Assembly: GCF_029784155.1 (NCBI RefSeq)
Contig: NC_073693.1
Location: 287,094,875-287,158,874, forward strand
DNA length: 64,000 nucleotides
Source: Uranotaenia lowii
Taxonomy: Eukaryota; Arthropoda; Insecta; Diptera; Culicidae
Direction of reading: 5' to 3'
A model generated the notes under the pieces. The model was not told the origin of the DNA, did no database searches, and saw only the letters and a list, made by a program, of their open reading frames with translations. Of the stretch, positions 12,629 to 25,010 are shown one piece after another (positions within the stretch are counted from its first letter, which is position 1; the number at the start of each line of letters is the position of its first letter). The position numbers and the translations under genes were made by a program.

Positions 12629-14442
12629 TAGGGTGTCCCAAAATTGCATAACTTCTGGGAATCTGGGGGCTCACCCGCCAAATGGTAGATTAGGATGTGC
12701 AGAACAAACTTTTGTAAGGAGCCGACTGAAAAAAAATTATGTTCGGAGGTTCCGCAAGCGCGATCTTTGAAAAAAGTCCACTTTCAAAAGATTTAATTTC
12801 AAATAAATTCTGGGTCCAAAAATTTCATGAAATTTATATATTTTATATTTTTTTAATTTTGTCCGAGTTAAATACAACATGTAAAAAATAAAAAAAGAAC
12901 CAAATTTGTATCAAAATGTAAAACAAGCAGGCTATTTCCAAGAAAAAAATTTTTTTGGTCCAAAAATTTTGAATTCAACTGACCAAAATGTGTACCAAGC
13001 GTAAAATATTTTTGATACCAATGCCATCAAAAGATGCGGATTTTTATGCACTTAAACTTTGCTGAACAAAACATGTTGTTTGTATCATCGTGTGAAGAGC
13101 TATGCACGGTTTAATGCTTAATAAAAATCACAATTTAGGATATTTTTTATTTAATTTATCAAATTGTCATAATAAATACCTACTTTAAAATCAAAATACT
13201 TGCAAAAAAAACTTGGATGGTTTAAGGAAGTCGTCAGAAGGCCATATGCCAAATTTTAGCGGAATCGGACAACAGGAAGGGGTTGCACTGAATCTCAAGT
13301 GTGAAGGGGATTCTGAGACATAGTGTTCTAAAAAAGCATAAAAAACTGGTTTTTCATCATACATTTTTGTCTTTACCAATCGATTGCTTTATTATGTCGA
13401 TTTTATTAAAATTTCAACTAAGACTAACATTTCACCTGAAGACTGCAACTCGATTGGACTTAAAACAAAAAAGTTATGACTGTTCCAAGATTGTATTTTT
13501 GTGGCAAATTGTCGTTTAACACACAATGAGTACATTTTACTCATTGCGTTTTACAGGACAATTTGTAACCAAAATACAATCTTTGAACAGCCATAACTTT
13601 TTTATTTTAAGTCCAATCGAGTTGCAGTCTTCAGGTGAAATGTTAGTCTTAATTGAAATTTTAATAAAATCGACATAATAAAGCAATCGATTGGTAAAGA
13701 CAAAAATGTATGATGAAAAACCAGTTTTTTATGCTTCTTTATAACACTATGTCTCAGAATCCCTTTCACACTTGAGATTCAGTGCAACCCCTTCCTGTTT
13801 TCCGATTCCGCTCAAATTTGGCATATGGCCTTCTGACGACTTCCTTAAACCATCCAAGTTTTTTTGCAAGTATTTTGATTTTAAAGTAGGCATTTATTAA
13901 GACAAATTTGATAAATTAAATAAAAAATATCCTAAACTGTGATTTTTATTAAGCATTAAACCGTGAATAGCTCTTCACACGATGATACAAACAACATGTT
14001 TTGTTCAGCAAAGTTTAAGTGCATAAAAATCCGCATCTTTTGATGGCATTGGTATCAAAAATATTTTACGCCTGGTACACATTTTGGTCAGTTAAATTCA
14101 AAATTTTTGGACCAAAAAAATTTTTTTCTTGGAAATAGCTTGCTTGTTTTACATTTTGATACAAATTTGTTTCTTTTTTCATTTTTTACGTATAGCATTT
14201 AACTCGGACAAAATTAAAAAAATATAAAATATATAAATTTCATGAAAATTTTTGGACCCAGAATTTATTTAAAATCAAATCTTTTGAAAGTGGACTTTTT
14301 TCAAAGATCGCGCTTGCGGAACCTCCAAACATTTTTTTTTTTCAGTCGGCCCCATACAAAAGTTTGTTCTGCACATCCTAATCTACCATTTAGAGGGTGA
14401 GCCCCCAGATTCCCAGAAGTTATGCAATTTTGGGACACCCTA
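12629..14442. mobile_element. 1.8-kb palindromic hAT-type foldback element
   Basis: Ends are TAGGGTGTCCCAAAATTG and its reverse complement, flanked by the 8-bp duplication ATCTACAG (12621-12628 and 14443-14450). The two arms, about 890 bases each, are near-complete inverted copies that meet at about 13535 around CAATGAGTACATTTTACTCATTG. There is no transposase. The short ORFs at 13191-13379 and 13301-13519 are arm sequence. A related but shorter element sits at 48450-49227. Confidence 0.92.
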
Positions 14443-14963
14443 ATCTACAGTGAAACAACTATACCCAACTTCAAGATTATTTTATCCAGTTCACAGCATT
14501 ACTGTTGAGCAACACATAAAACATGCATTATGCTAGCGTATATAATCAATTACAATCCGAAATGAGGGTTCAACCTTTTAGACGGTTTAGGAAATTGTTA
14601 TTAAAGATTCTTCAGCAACTTGATGAAAAATAAAGAGATAAATATCTTGAACTTAGTATAGAAATACTTCGGTAGCTAGGTAGAAAAATGGACACTTTCC
14701 AATCAATCGAGAACTTTCAAAAGTGTGTAAATACATTTCAACAAAAACTCTATAATCCAAAATAGTGAAAAAAAAATCAACCCCCAAACAACAGAAACAA
14801 AAACGCAAGCCTTATTTATATGTCACATCACACGACCGACAAAAATAATAGAAACCATTAAAACAGTTGATATCCTCAATAGGCCAACCATTAGTTTGTA
14901 TACAATCGGTTAAGCTCCTTAAAATATGAGTAATCATTGAATAAAAACTTCAATTTCCCCGAT

Positions 14964-15090
14964 TTATGTGTCGGCGTCTTACGTCTCTTCCGATGACAGC
15001 CAATGGAACCAAAAGAAACTTGTGGACTGGAATACGACGACGTTTGGCAATTTAAACTTTGATGAAATGTTACCTCAGCACGACAGCTAG
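14964..15090 (+). other. Coding-like patch ending in TAG, unrecognised
   Basis: One plus frame reads SASYVSSDDSQWNQKKLV, then DWNTTTFGNLNFDEMLPQ, then HDS and a TAG at 15088, with more GC than its flanks. A possible acceptor is GATGACAG at about 14999. It resembles a terminal exon but no family or partner exon is recognised. Low confidence. Confidence 0.2.
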
Positions 15091-16175
15091 ATTATTGTTT
15101 TTCCCTTTTCGGACTTTCTTTTCTGAGCGGTGAACTGCAGATATTGCCAAAGTCTCACATGTTGCATGTCGGGTAAATTAATATCGTTAGAATGTTGCTT
15201 TAGTGGATGTTTCGTTTATGATGTTTCAAGTTCAATAGATTATTCTTTCAAGTTTTAAGATGGCAATACTTAATAACTTTTGCGAAAAACTATTAAGAAG
15301 ATTTTTTAAAGCTTTTAATGCTGTATATTTTTCAAAATAAAACTTCGTCCTTTTGAGGGATGTTATCTACTACTTATATAACAATGACAGACCTTTTTGG
15401 TTTTTTCAATCGTTCCATTCATATAGTTACCTAATTGTGCTTCTCCAAGAAACTAAATAAAATTTAAAATTAACTCTAAGGTATATTCCACTTTGTAAAG
15501 ATATTCAATTTTGAACGCTACCTATTAGACACTCAAAACCTACCCTTGAAAAGTTTGTGAAACCAATTTTTTATGGCTCATACCTAATTACTGAAAATGA
15601 TGCTATATTTAGCACTGAATCACGTTCAACATTGACCTGACCAATTCCAGTTACTGGTTTGTAGTATAGCGTGTCATTAATTCGCCGATATAGGATAATC
15701 TCAAAATTTTACAGTATCTATCAGCAAGAATCATCTTTCGTCCGTTCTTGGCACGATTAAGCTTGCATTGCAGTTGCACACGAAGAAAGCAATTTTTAGC
15801 AAAGAAGGTAAACTTTTTATTAGCCTCTCTACACAGATAAAAAAGCAAAATGGAGCGATGAGATATTTTCTTCATTGAGATTATTTAATCTTATTTTCTA
15901 CTATTTTGCTCTCGCTTGCGGATGAATGAACTTAACTGTATTTTGAGTTTCTGACATTTCTTAAAAAATATTTATTCATCTTACCATTCTAGTCCTTTCG
16001 ATAACGGACGAATCTGCTGAAAGGTTTAAGCAATGCTATTTATTCATTTTATTCCAAGCAAAACCGTTGTTTAAAGGGTGGAACGACAAAAAAGTGCTTA
16101 GCCTGAACGAGGCATAAATCTCATAATGGAAATATTAGTAAACATTGTAAACCCCAATTTTTGTTGCTACATGAG
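15091..16175. other. AT-rich intergenic DNA, nothing recognised
   Basis: No coding pattern, clear repeat or terminal inverted repeat was found here. The 74-residue minus ORF at 15651-15875 has no recognisable motif. Confidence 0.4.
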
Positions 16176-16179
16176 TGTA

Positions 16180-19060
16180 GAATAATGTGCCTACTGCAAA
16201 AAATACGATCAATGAACAACAAATTTCGGACGAAAATCGACAAAGATCCACGCGACAAAAAGAGACCAGCGATTGGAAACTTGGAACATGGAACTGCCGA
16301 TCTCTAAATTTCATGGGCAGTACCCACGTGCTCTCCAACGAATTGAAGAGCCGCAAATTCGACATCGTAGCACTGTGGATGTTGCTTGAGGTATGCTGGA
16401 AGAGCTCCACAGTACTTGCGTTCCCAGATGGTCATACCATCTACCAGAGCTGCGGCAACACACACGAGCTTGGAACAGCTTTTATAGTGATGAGGAAAAT
16501 GCACGCACGGGATCAGGTTACGACCGATCAAGGGCCAGTTCTCCAATATCAGCTTCATCGACGTGCACAGCCCTCACCTTGGAAGTATCGGTGACGACAA
16601 AAAAACAAATTCTACACACAGCTGGAACGTGAATACGACAGCTGCGCAAACAATGATATCTACGTCGTCATCGGAGATTTTAATGCTCAGGTCCGCCAGG
16701 AAGAGGAATGCATACCGCCAATTGGAAGGTTTAGCACACACCAGCTGACCAACGAAAACAGCCCAAGACTCATAGATTTTGCAGCCTCCAAACCAATGGC
16801 CGTACGTAGAACCTTTTCCCAGCACCGCCGCTCACACAAGTATACCGAGAGATGACCGTACCAAGCGCAATCACAGATCGACCGCGTTTTGATAGACAGC
16901 CGCCACTTCTCGGACATCATCGACGCAGATCCTGTCAAAGCGCAAATATCGAGTCAGATCGCTATTTGGTGATAGTGAAGATGTGCCCAAAACTCTCCGT
17001 AGTCAACAAGATCGAAACTGGCGCCCGCCTCGGTGAAATATCGCACGACTGAAGCAACCAGAGGTCGCTGCAGACTACACGCAATCGTTCGAAGAAGCCC
17101 TGTAGGCAGAGGGCGAGCTTGACGAAGCCTCTCTCGAGAACTGTTGGGATACCATGAAGACAGCCATCAACAGCGTAGCGTAGAACGTCATCGGGCATGT
17201 GGAACGTGTAAGAGGGTAGAAGACGAAGAGAAGACCGCGCAGGCACCGAAATAACCGACAGTGGAAGAGGCAGCTAGTCCGAATTTTCCAGGAGAAAAAA
17301 GACCATCTTGGGGAGAAGTAGCTGGAGCAGCTGCATCGTTCCCAGCAAACACGAAAGTTTCTTTCAAAAGCTCAACGCATCCCGCAAAGGGTTCGTGCTG
17401 CAAGTCGAAATGTGCCGGGATAAGGACGGAGGCCTCCTGACGGACAATCGTGAGGTGATCAGAAGGTGAAAGGCGATGAACACTTGAATGGCGCACATGC
17501 AAGAGACCAAGACGGTGGGGAAGGTACATCGCCGGCGTAGCCAACGACGTATGGAAGCCACGTTAAGTCAATTTAAGTATGCCATTCGTCAACTGCATAG
17601 CAACAAGTCGGCTGGGCAGGATGGCATCTCAGCTGAACTCATCAAAATGGGCCCGGACAAGTTGACCGTTTGCCTACACGGGTTGATGGTACGGATCTGG
17701 GACACAGAACAGCTACCGGAAGAATTGATGGAGGTGGTAATATGCTCCATCTACAAGAAGGGCGACTGTGAGAACAAGCGAGCGATCACTGTTTTCAATA
17801 CCGTCTACAAAGTGTTGTCCCGAATCCTACTCCGCCGCCTAACGCCACAAGAAAACAGATTCGTGGGAAGTCATCAGGCCGGATTCATGGAGGGACGGTC
17901 TACGACGGACCAGATCTTCACACTACGGCAAATCCTCAAAAAATGCCGTGAAGTCCCCTCGCATCATCTATTCATCGACTTCAAAACCGCATATCTACCG
18001 TGACGAGCTATGGAAGATCATGGACGAGAACGGCTTCTCCGGGAAGCTGACCAGACTGATTAAGGCGACGATGGATGGAACGCAGTGCTGTGTGCGGATT
18101 TCGGGTTAATTGTCAAGTTCATTAGAATTGCGCAGAAGGCTTAGACAAGGCGATTGTATATCCTGCATGACGTTCAACGTGGCGCTAGAAGGTTTTATTC
18201 AACGAGCGGTGGGTGAAATGCTGGGCACGATTTTCAACAGATCCAGTCAATTTATCTGCTTTGCCGACGACATCAATATAGTCGGCAGATCAACTGCGGC
18301 GGTGGAGAAGATCTATCGCAAACTAGAACGCGAAGCAGGAAGGATTGGGTTGATGATGAATACGTACAAGACGAAGTATATGCTGGCCTGCGAATCCGAG
18401 ACCGACCGAACCCGCTTGTCCAGTAATAAAAAGGTCACGATCGACGGCGACGAGCTGGAGATAGTCGAATACTTTGTCTATTTCGATCACTGGTGACCGC
18501 AGACAATGACACCAGCCGTGAGATCCGGCAGCGAATGATCAGTGGAAGTCGTGCCTACTATGCACTCCACAAGCAACTGCGGTCGAGAAGACTTATCCCT
18601 CGCATGAAATATAACCTGTATATGACGCTCATTAGACCGGTTGTTCTCTACGGGCACGAGACATGGATATTGCTCGAGGAGGACCTGCGTACACTCGGAG
18701 TATTCGAGCGACGAGTGTTAAGAACCATCTTTGGCGGCGTACAGGAGAACGGAGTGTGGAGGCGAAGGATGAACCACGAGCTCGCGCGACTCTACGGCGA
18801 ACCCAGTATCCAGAAGGTGGGGAAGGCTGGCCGGATACGCTGGGCAGGACATGTTGCGAGAATGCCGGACGACAGTCCTGCGAAACAGGTGTTCGCTACG
18901 AATCCGGTAGGAACAAGACGAGCGGGGGCGCAACGATCGAGGTGGTTAGACCAAGTGGAGCGTGATCTGGCGAACGTGGGGTGCCCGAGAAATTGGAGAA
19001 CGGTTGCCATGGACCGAGTGAATTTTAGGAATTATGTTCGTCACGTTATGTCGTGAGACG
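16180..19060 (+). mobile_element. Dead non-LTR retrotransposon (RTE-like), endonuclease plus reverse transcriptase
   Basis: Broken reading frames encode an apurinic endonuclease (KLGTWNCRSL at about 16276; VVIGDFNAQV at about 16665), then a reverse transcriptase (SAGQDGISAELIKMG; IYKKGDCENKRAI; HHLFIDFKTAY; FADDINIVGRS at 18259) and a C-terminal region with RTIFGGVQENGVWRRRMNHE and RWAGHVARMPDD, ending at TGA near 19056. The layout of one endonuclease-RT ORF without gag or RNase H fits RTE-like elements such as those in mosquitoes. Decay is plain: stops and frameshifts at about 16595, 17040, 17170 and 18001, a lesion just after the FIDFKTAY motif where the catalytic Asp is expected, and Arg for His in the SDH motif (ESDRYLV, about 16948). 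The 5' end and poly(A) are not clear. Confidence 0.88.
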
Positions 19061-19317
19061 GAATACTACACGCTCATTTTTATTTAACCAATTTTGTTTA
19101 AAAAATAACCATATTTTGATTTGTGCCTTAAAACTGCCAATATGGTTACTTTTTAACGATTTTCTACAGTGGAATTTTAACCATCAATGAAGTTTTCATG
19201 CAAAAAAACAAATGTGGTTAAAAACATAACATCAAAATAAATTATTATTCAGACGCCATCTTAACTGCAAGCGTCTTTATGAGTGAAGAAAAAAAGCTGA
19301 TTCATATTCATCGGTAA

Positions 19318-19797
19318 ATGGAAAACAAACGACGACCTGACCCGGATAACCTGGCCTTGATGATTAGGTAAGTTGATTCTCTATTCTGAAATCATGAAAA
19401 CAAAATAGCGGAAGGTACATAAGCTCCGGGAGGAATTTCCTGGCTTGCCGTTGAAATCCCAGTTTTCTTTGTCGGGAATTATAATGTCCATCAAACCCTT
19501 CAAAGATTACAAGGCTTCCGATAGTAAACCGGAATATCTTCCTGCTTTGATAACTGAATTTTAAATGGGATATTTTTTCAAGGTTTACATCCAGCTTAAC
19601 GGGCGGTCGAAGTTTTAGTGCCGCGGAAAGTATAGAACCAGTGCAAATGGACAGTAATCGTGACGATGGGCATTGCTGGGTGAGTGCAATCAATTTGATT
19701 TCAAATGAAATTAATACAAATTAAAAATTACATTCTTTTCCAGCTGTACGCTCCCAGGGAGGCTCTGATTGCCTACCAAAAAAGAACGAAGTGCTAA
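19318..19797 (+). CDS. Candidate three-exon microprotein, 62 residues, unknown
   Basis: ATG at 19318 follows an in-frame TAA. Exons 19318-19367, 19595-19679 and 19744-19797 join in frame across introns of 227 and 64 bases. The donors (TTAG|GTAAGT, CTGG|GTGAGT) and acceptors (TTTACATCCAG, TTCTTTTCCAG) match insect consensus. The product starts MENKRRPDPDNLALMI, passes DDGHCWLYAPREAL and ends at TAA. No signal peptide, membrane segment or known domain is seen. It lies about 260 bases after the LINE and before a transposon hairpin, so a decayed element is possible. It would be missed by open-frame searches because no exon exceeds 85 bases. Confidence 0.33.
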
Positions 19798-19892
19798 TTG
19801 AAAATGAATCTTTCTTCTCACTGTCCGGCTCCTGATTTCAACCCGAGCTCGAGATTGAAGCGGCCAATGTCCTTTGAAAGCTTGTCAGATTA

Positions 19893-19950
19893 TTACAGTA
19901 ATACCTCGATATAAAGCAACGAAATTTTTTTTTTCGTTGCTTTACATCGA
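19893..19950. mobile_element. MITE-type terminus with hairpin
   Basis: TACAGTAATACCTCGATATAA begins a hairpin: TCGATATAAAGCAACGAAA at 19906-19924 pairs with 19932-19950 with one mismatch. This end type resembles pogo/Tigger-related elements. The opposite terminus was not found. Confidence 0.45.
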
Positions 19951-19959
19951 AGTTACGTT

Positions 19960-21110
19960 ATATCGAAACACTACTTAAAATGGCCCTTTGGAGCATCGAT
20001 AGTGATCGTAAATGTGAAAAAGTTGATTCTAAATTCTGTTTGCCCAAAAGCGCCATCTGCAGACAGTTTTGTTTTTTTTTTAGCTGTTAATTAAATGCAT
20101 TCCTTAACGTTATATAATTGTGATAAATGTCACCAGATAATGACATTCTGATATGATAGGCGATTGAAACCAAACAAAATTCTCAAAGATGGTGTATTTT
20201 CAAAACGGCTCGGAAACATCAGAAATGTTCCTTTGTTATTTTCATAGCAAGTGATAAAATCCGTGCATTCGCGATGGTACAGAAGTCTGTACAGTCATTG
20301 ATCAACTGTCAGCAATCATATAAACTTATTTGCATAAAAGGCTACATGCCCTAACCTCACTTCAGCTTAAGCAACTTATCTGTAGGTGCAAATATAATCA
20401 TTAAGTTTTGAAATTAAGAAACATGCTCTAGGATGGATTTTCAAAAGTACAAAAGCGACTATCACAATAGGGGAAAGGTTTCCTAAATGGGCCTATCGGG
20501 TTAAATGACCCTACAGCCGTTTGACGAAATGGCTGACAAGAAAACAAATCTAATCAATGCATTTTGAGGGTGCTACGCTTGGAACATAAGGCAAGAAAGA
20601 ATTTCATGAATAAACCAACTCAAAATAATTTAAAAATTCATACAAGGTTTTGATACCTTTTGATGTAATATTTTGACTTTTAAAAATTATACGTAGAGAA
20701 GCTCAAAACAAAAAGTTGGGTGGTTTTTGTTTCTTATTCAAATGAACCTTAGAAGTAAAACAAATTTAAGCTTTTATGATGATTTCATAATGCTGGGAAA
20801 GTGGAATAAGAGAGTGTTTTTGTATGCCCCCATCATGTTTGTAAAATGCCGCTAACCTAAAATAACAGGTTAAATACACCCATAGAAGAGGTTGCAAAAA
20901 TCCAATGCCTATTTAGCAAATCTCTGTGCCGATAATGCGCTGAAATGTGCACTGTGCCGAAGACGGTATGTTTGAAAAACCGTAACTGGCATAAGAACTC
21001 GGCTCCCAACCAAAATGATGACCACTACATTCAAGCGAAACAAGAAAAACATTTTATGGGATTTCCTTCCTATTGGATAATTCATCCCAGAAACAAGAAA
21101 ATAAAAATTT
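19960..21110. other. AT-rich intergenic DNA
   Basis: No gene or full element is recognisable. Short phrases such as TTTCCTAAATGGGCC near 20485 look like old repeat debris. Confidence 0.35.
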
Positions 21111-21111
21111 A

Positions 21112-21199
21112 AACCACAGCGCTGTAGTGAGAATCGAACTCACATCACCAATTGTATCGTCTTGCCAGTCCGACATTCTAACCAGTGTACTATTCGAGC
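21112..21199 (-). repeat. tRNA-like SINE or pseudo-tRNA
   Basis: On the minus strand an A-box-like ACACTGGTTAGAATG is followed by a perfect T-arm, GTGAGTTCGATTCTCAC, including the B-box. The acceptor ends do not pair well, which argues for a tRNA-derived SINE. It sits beside GC-rich CA-repeat sequence at 21400-21700. Confidence 0.5.
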
Positions 21200-21454
21200 T
21201 TCATGCAGGACGAGGTATATTTGTCATAGGCTTTCTGTTACCGATCAATCACAAAAAACGTACAACGGCGGCTTCCCGGCGTTTGGCCTCCTTTCAATGC
21301 ATTCCTTTGTCTTAAGATGGAAACGGGAAAGGGAACGGGAGTGAAGGAACGGGAAACCCATTGAATGAGAACTGTGCTTTGCTTACTGCCTGCTATTACA
21401 TACACACGCTACATATACACAGCTGCTAAAGCCGGGCAGCTTGGCCGGTGTTGT

Positions 21455-21600
21455 TTGCCGGTAAATTGAAGGAATGTTTTTGTTGTTGCTTTTGCTACAT
21501 ACACACGCACAGCTTAGCCGTGTTTGCCGGTTGATTGAATTAGAAGGAAGTTTTTGTTGTTGCTTTTGCTACATTCACACGCACAGTGCTCGGTTCGCTG
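21455..21600 (+). repeat. Two-unit tandem repeat, about 75 bp
   Basis: GTTTTTGTTGTTGCTTTTG followed by CTACATWCACACGCACAG occurs at about 21475 and 21550, with a weaker relative at 21390. The 60-86-residue ORFs here cross the repeat and are not convincing. Confidence 0.6.
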
Positions 21601-22266
21601 GCTGCCTGGTGTTGGCCGGTATTTATTTCCATCCTTCTTCGTCTTGTGATGCGATGGGGAGGGACGCGAAAACGTTTTTATTTTGTTTCATTCAGACATA
21701 CGCAATTCGGTTGCGCTGGTAGGTTAATGCCGGTGGGCGCAAATCGAATCAGTGCCGGTCGCGTTATCTTCTTGTACCAATGATGCTATGAAATTGACTA
21801 CACGCCATTGGCACAGAGGCTGAATTTTGGGTGTAGAATAAATATATAATTTTTATCATTAGAACTTCAAATCTAAGCTCTAATTGATATCTTAAGAGCA
21901 AATCGAAATTCTCAAAACAAACAGATTTGATAAAATTTATCTTAGGAATGAAATTCCTCCATATGATGGCAATCCTAAATTTTGTTTATTCCATAAAGTT
22001 ATAAAAGACATAAATTTTTATAAAACTTCAGCTTTGTCGTATGAAAGTTATCAGTTTCTAGCATTTCCAATGAAGTTATACGGAAGTATTGCCAAAAAAA
22101 CAGAAATTTTACCTAGAACATAAATAGGCGCGTTTAGCCCACACGGTTTGAGGTTCGGTAATTTTGACAACAGGTATAATAAAATCAATTTCTCAAAAAC
22201 GGAAAGAGGTTTCAACAAAAAAATTACTCCAATGTATAGAAAACAGATGTCTTCTCATGTGTATAT

Positions 22267-22373
22267 ACACAGCAAAAATTATTTGCTGTAAAATTACAGT
22301 AAATATCCTGTAACAAAAAGGAGCAGGACATTTACCGTAATTTTACAGGTCGTACAAAAATTCAAGTGCCTTT
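22267..22373. repeat. Dispersed repeat ending at the gap
   Basis: The stretch AAAAGGAGCAGGACATTTAC and the following 17 bases recur at 33180-33215. Variants of TTTACAGNAAAT with their reverse complements suggest a small inverted-repeat element cut by the gap. Confidence 0.5.
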
Positions 22374-22873
22374 NNNNNNNNNNNNNNNNNNNNNNNNNNN
22401 NNNNNNNNNNNNNNNNNNNNNNNNNNNNNNNNNNNNNNNNNNNNNNNNNNNNNNNNNNNNNNNNNNNNNNNNNNNNNNNNNNNNNNNNNNNNNNNNNNNN
22501 NNNNNNNNNNNNNNNNNNNNNNNNNNNNNNNNNNNNNNNNNNNNNNNNNNNNNNNNNNNNNNNNNNNNNNNNNNNNNNNNNNNNNNNNNNNNNNNNNNNN
22601 NNNNNNNNNNNNNNNNNNNNNNNNNNNNNNNNNNNNNNNNNNNNNNNNNNNNNNNNNNNNNNNNNNNNNNNNNNNNNNNNNNNNNNNNNNNNNNNNNNNN
22701 NNNNNNNNNNNNNNNNNNNNNNNNNNNNNNNNNNNNNNNNNNNNNNNNNNNNNNNNNNNNNNNNNNNNNNNNNNNNNNNNNNNNNNNNNNNNNNNNNNNN
22801 NNNNNNNNNNNNNNNNNNNNNNNNNNNNNNNNNNNNNNNNNNNNNNNNNNNNNNNNNNNNNNNNNNNNNNNNN
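22374..22873. other. Assembly gap (500 N)
   Basis: Exactly 500 Ns, a size typical of a nominal scaffold gap. The three apparent ORFs across it consist of unknown residues and are not genes. The two PI4K2 copies lie on opposite sides of this gap. Confidence 0.99.
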
Positions 22874-23589
22874 TTGTACACTAGGGCTTACCACTGGTTT
22901 AACTTCCCCATTTAGTCTCTTCCGGATCAAATCCAAACTTTCATAGATTATTCTTTATGTTATTTTTAAAATTTACGCCTAAGTAATATTCCATAACAGA
23001 TTCAGAGATAAGAAAAAACAAAATTAAAAAAATCCAGGCACGAAAGCTGGAATTCACATATACAAATCATTGAACTTATAGAAAATCAGACTTCCAAATA
23101 CTGCCTAAAGAGAGTTCGTAATAAAGGTTTTGTTTTTTAAGATCAGATTTGAATTTCAGAATTGTCAATGACTTTTTTAAGCAGTTTTTTCTGATTTCAG
23201 ATTGCGCAGAATACTTGAAAAAAATGTTCCATATTCAATTAATGCAATTGATAAAAAAACACTAATCTCAAAGTGTAACAGGATTATCAAAATGATATTA
23301 TTTTGAAAAAAAACATGGAAAATTTCTTTGAAGAACCTTGAGCTGATTTGAAGAAGCTAAACTTGGGTCATATGTTGAATTACATGAAACATTCTTATGA
23401 TTTTTGTTGAATGAGATTCTCAAAAAGAGGACATCCACTATGTCTACAAAATCCATCCCCTTCATCCATCTTATTTCCATATATCTCTTAGATGTGAATT
23501 CAAACCAGGATGGCTTATTCATCCCGTTAACAGAAGGTGTAGATATTTATTAGTTTAAACTTGGCTACTACTGTACTTCCGTTCCCAAG

Positions 23590-23800
23590 CAAGACTGTCC
23601 CATTAGACCGCTGCAAAAAATGACTTTTTTGCTCCCATATGTTTTTTTGATGCCTTTTGGGTCACCTAGTGTCAGTGCAAAATTTGAGATGATTTGGTTG
23701 ATTCCTGAGTTGTGTTTCAATTTGCCTATGGAAGAAGAAATTTTTTGCACATTAAATCATCCAAAAAATTCAAATAAGCTTGAAATAAAGTTGGTCTTTG
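23590..23800. mobile_element. Probable MITE fragment
   Basis: The phrase starting CATTAGACCGCTGCAAAAAA and running through GCCTTTTGGGTCACCTAG has the character of a dispersed element, but only one end is present here. The two ORFs on opposite strands are not convincing as genes. Confidence 0.3.
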
Positions 23801-23935
23801 ATTTTTGGTTTTGACTATTCTTATGCTTCATTTTTTGCTAACATGACAAGCAGCTAAGAATTTCATGAAAAAACTTATAACCACTTTCAAAATAAAAAAT
23901 CTAAATCCATTACAGGCGAGACTGGCAAAGGAAAA

Positions 23936-24487
23936 GTTTTGATGTGAAAACCTGCCAGGTGACCCTCCAAAAAGTTTGTTTGCTGTCCATTAAAGTTTTT
24001 CAAAATATCTCCCCACTATCAGTCCAAATATTTTGCACACGATTTCACCACCGTATTTTGTTTATTCTACCGATGAGCAGCTTTTCTACCTTTTAGAAAT
24101 AAAGTCAGACCTATTTATTAGTCAGCTAGACGAACCAGTCATAAAAAATGAAATTTTTAATCATTTCCTCTGTTAATATTTTCGGATTGAGCTTGAAAAA
24201 ACCTCTCACATTCCTCAACTTCATGGAATCAATCGTCTTCACTTTTATTCAAACATAAGCTCACTATTGGATCTTCTAGAACTTTTTAAATAATTTGCCA
24301 TGTAAACTTTGGTCGAATAGTTGATTTCCAGCTGTTTTTGGGTCTTCCAGTTGAGATTTTTCTCGATCCTGTCCAAAAAAAAAAATTGTCACTAAATATT
24401 ATAGATATTTCAAAAACCACTTGACTGATTGTCACCAAATTTTGTACACATTAACATTACATTACTAGATAGAATCACAGAAAATTA
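23936..24487 (-). mobile_element. Reverse copy of the MITE family seen at 4645 and 9994
   Basis: Its reverse complement contains GTACAAAATTTGGTGACAAT and GTGGTGAAATCGTGTGCAAA, matching 4760-5330 in order. It abuts the Tc1-type element that starts at 24488. Confidence 0.65.
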
Positions 24488-24838
24488 CAGTGAGCGAAAT
24501 AAGAAAAGTACCACTATATGTTTTGCTTGTTAAAATATGAATGATTGAAAATCACGAAAATTTTCTTCGTTCGTTAAAGGGATGAATCATCCTAAAGGAT
24601 GAAAATCCCGGAAAAAAAAGAAAATTTTCTTCTACAGTTTGTTCTGAATTGTTTAACGGATAAATCAAGCATAAGTTTACCTTTTTTGGACGTAGCAGTT
24701 GGCGTTTGAGTTTTTCAACAAAAACAAGAATATTTTTATAAATTTACTGTGTAAAAGTGAATAATAATGCTTCTACGAAATATTTGAATAGATAACTGCA
24801 TTTTAGGAATTTTCCAGAATTCCAAAGGTTTTCAAAAA

Positions 24839-25007
24839 TGTTGTGATTGGTATTATCCGGATAAATTGAGTTAAACACTCCTTTAAGTTTGTTTTGAAGA
24901 GCTTCGTTTATTAATTTCCTTCTGATCAATTTGACTGACTAACTAATAATCCGCTCTCGAGATTCTCCGATTGCTTCGATCAGTATCCAAATTTGTAAAC
25001 TACCACA
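24839..25007 (-). repeat. 3' LTR of the gypsy-type element
   Basis: This 169-bp repeat matches 26261-26418. Next to it, on the minus strand, is a polypurine-like ACAAAGGAAGA. Confidence 0.8.
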
Positions 25008-25010
25008 TCT

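Noticed and set aside
16135..19010. Several minus-strand and overlapping ORFs of 60-118 residues
   Set aside because: Shadows of the degenerate LINE, whose plus-strand frames carry the recognised motifs.
22294..22936. ORFs of 172-197 residues across the N run
   Set aside because: They consist of unknown residues over the assembly gap.
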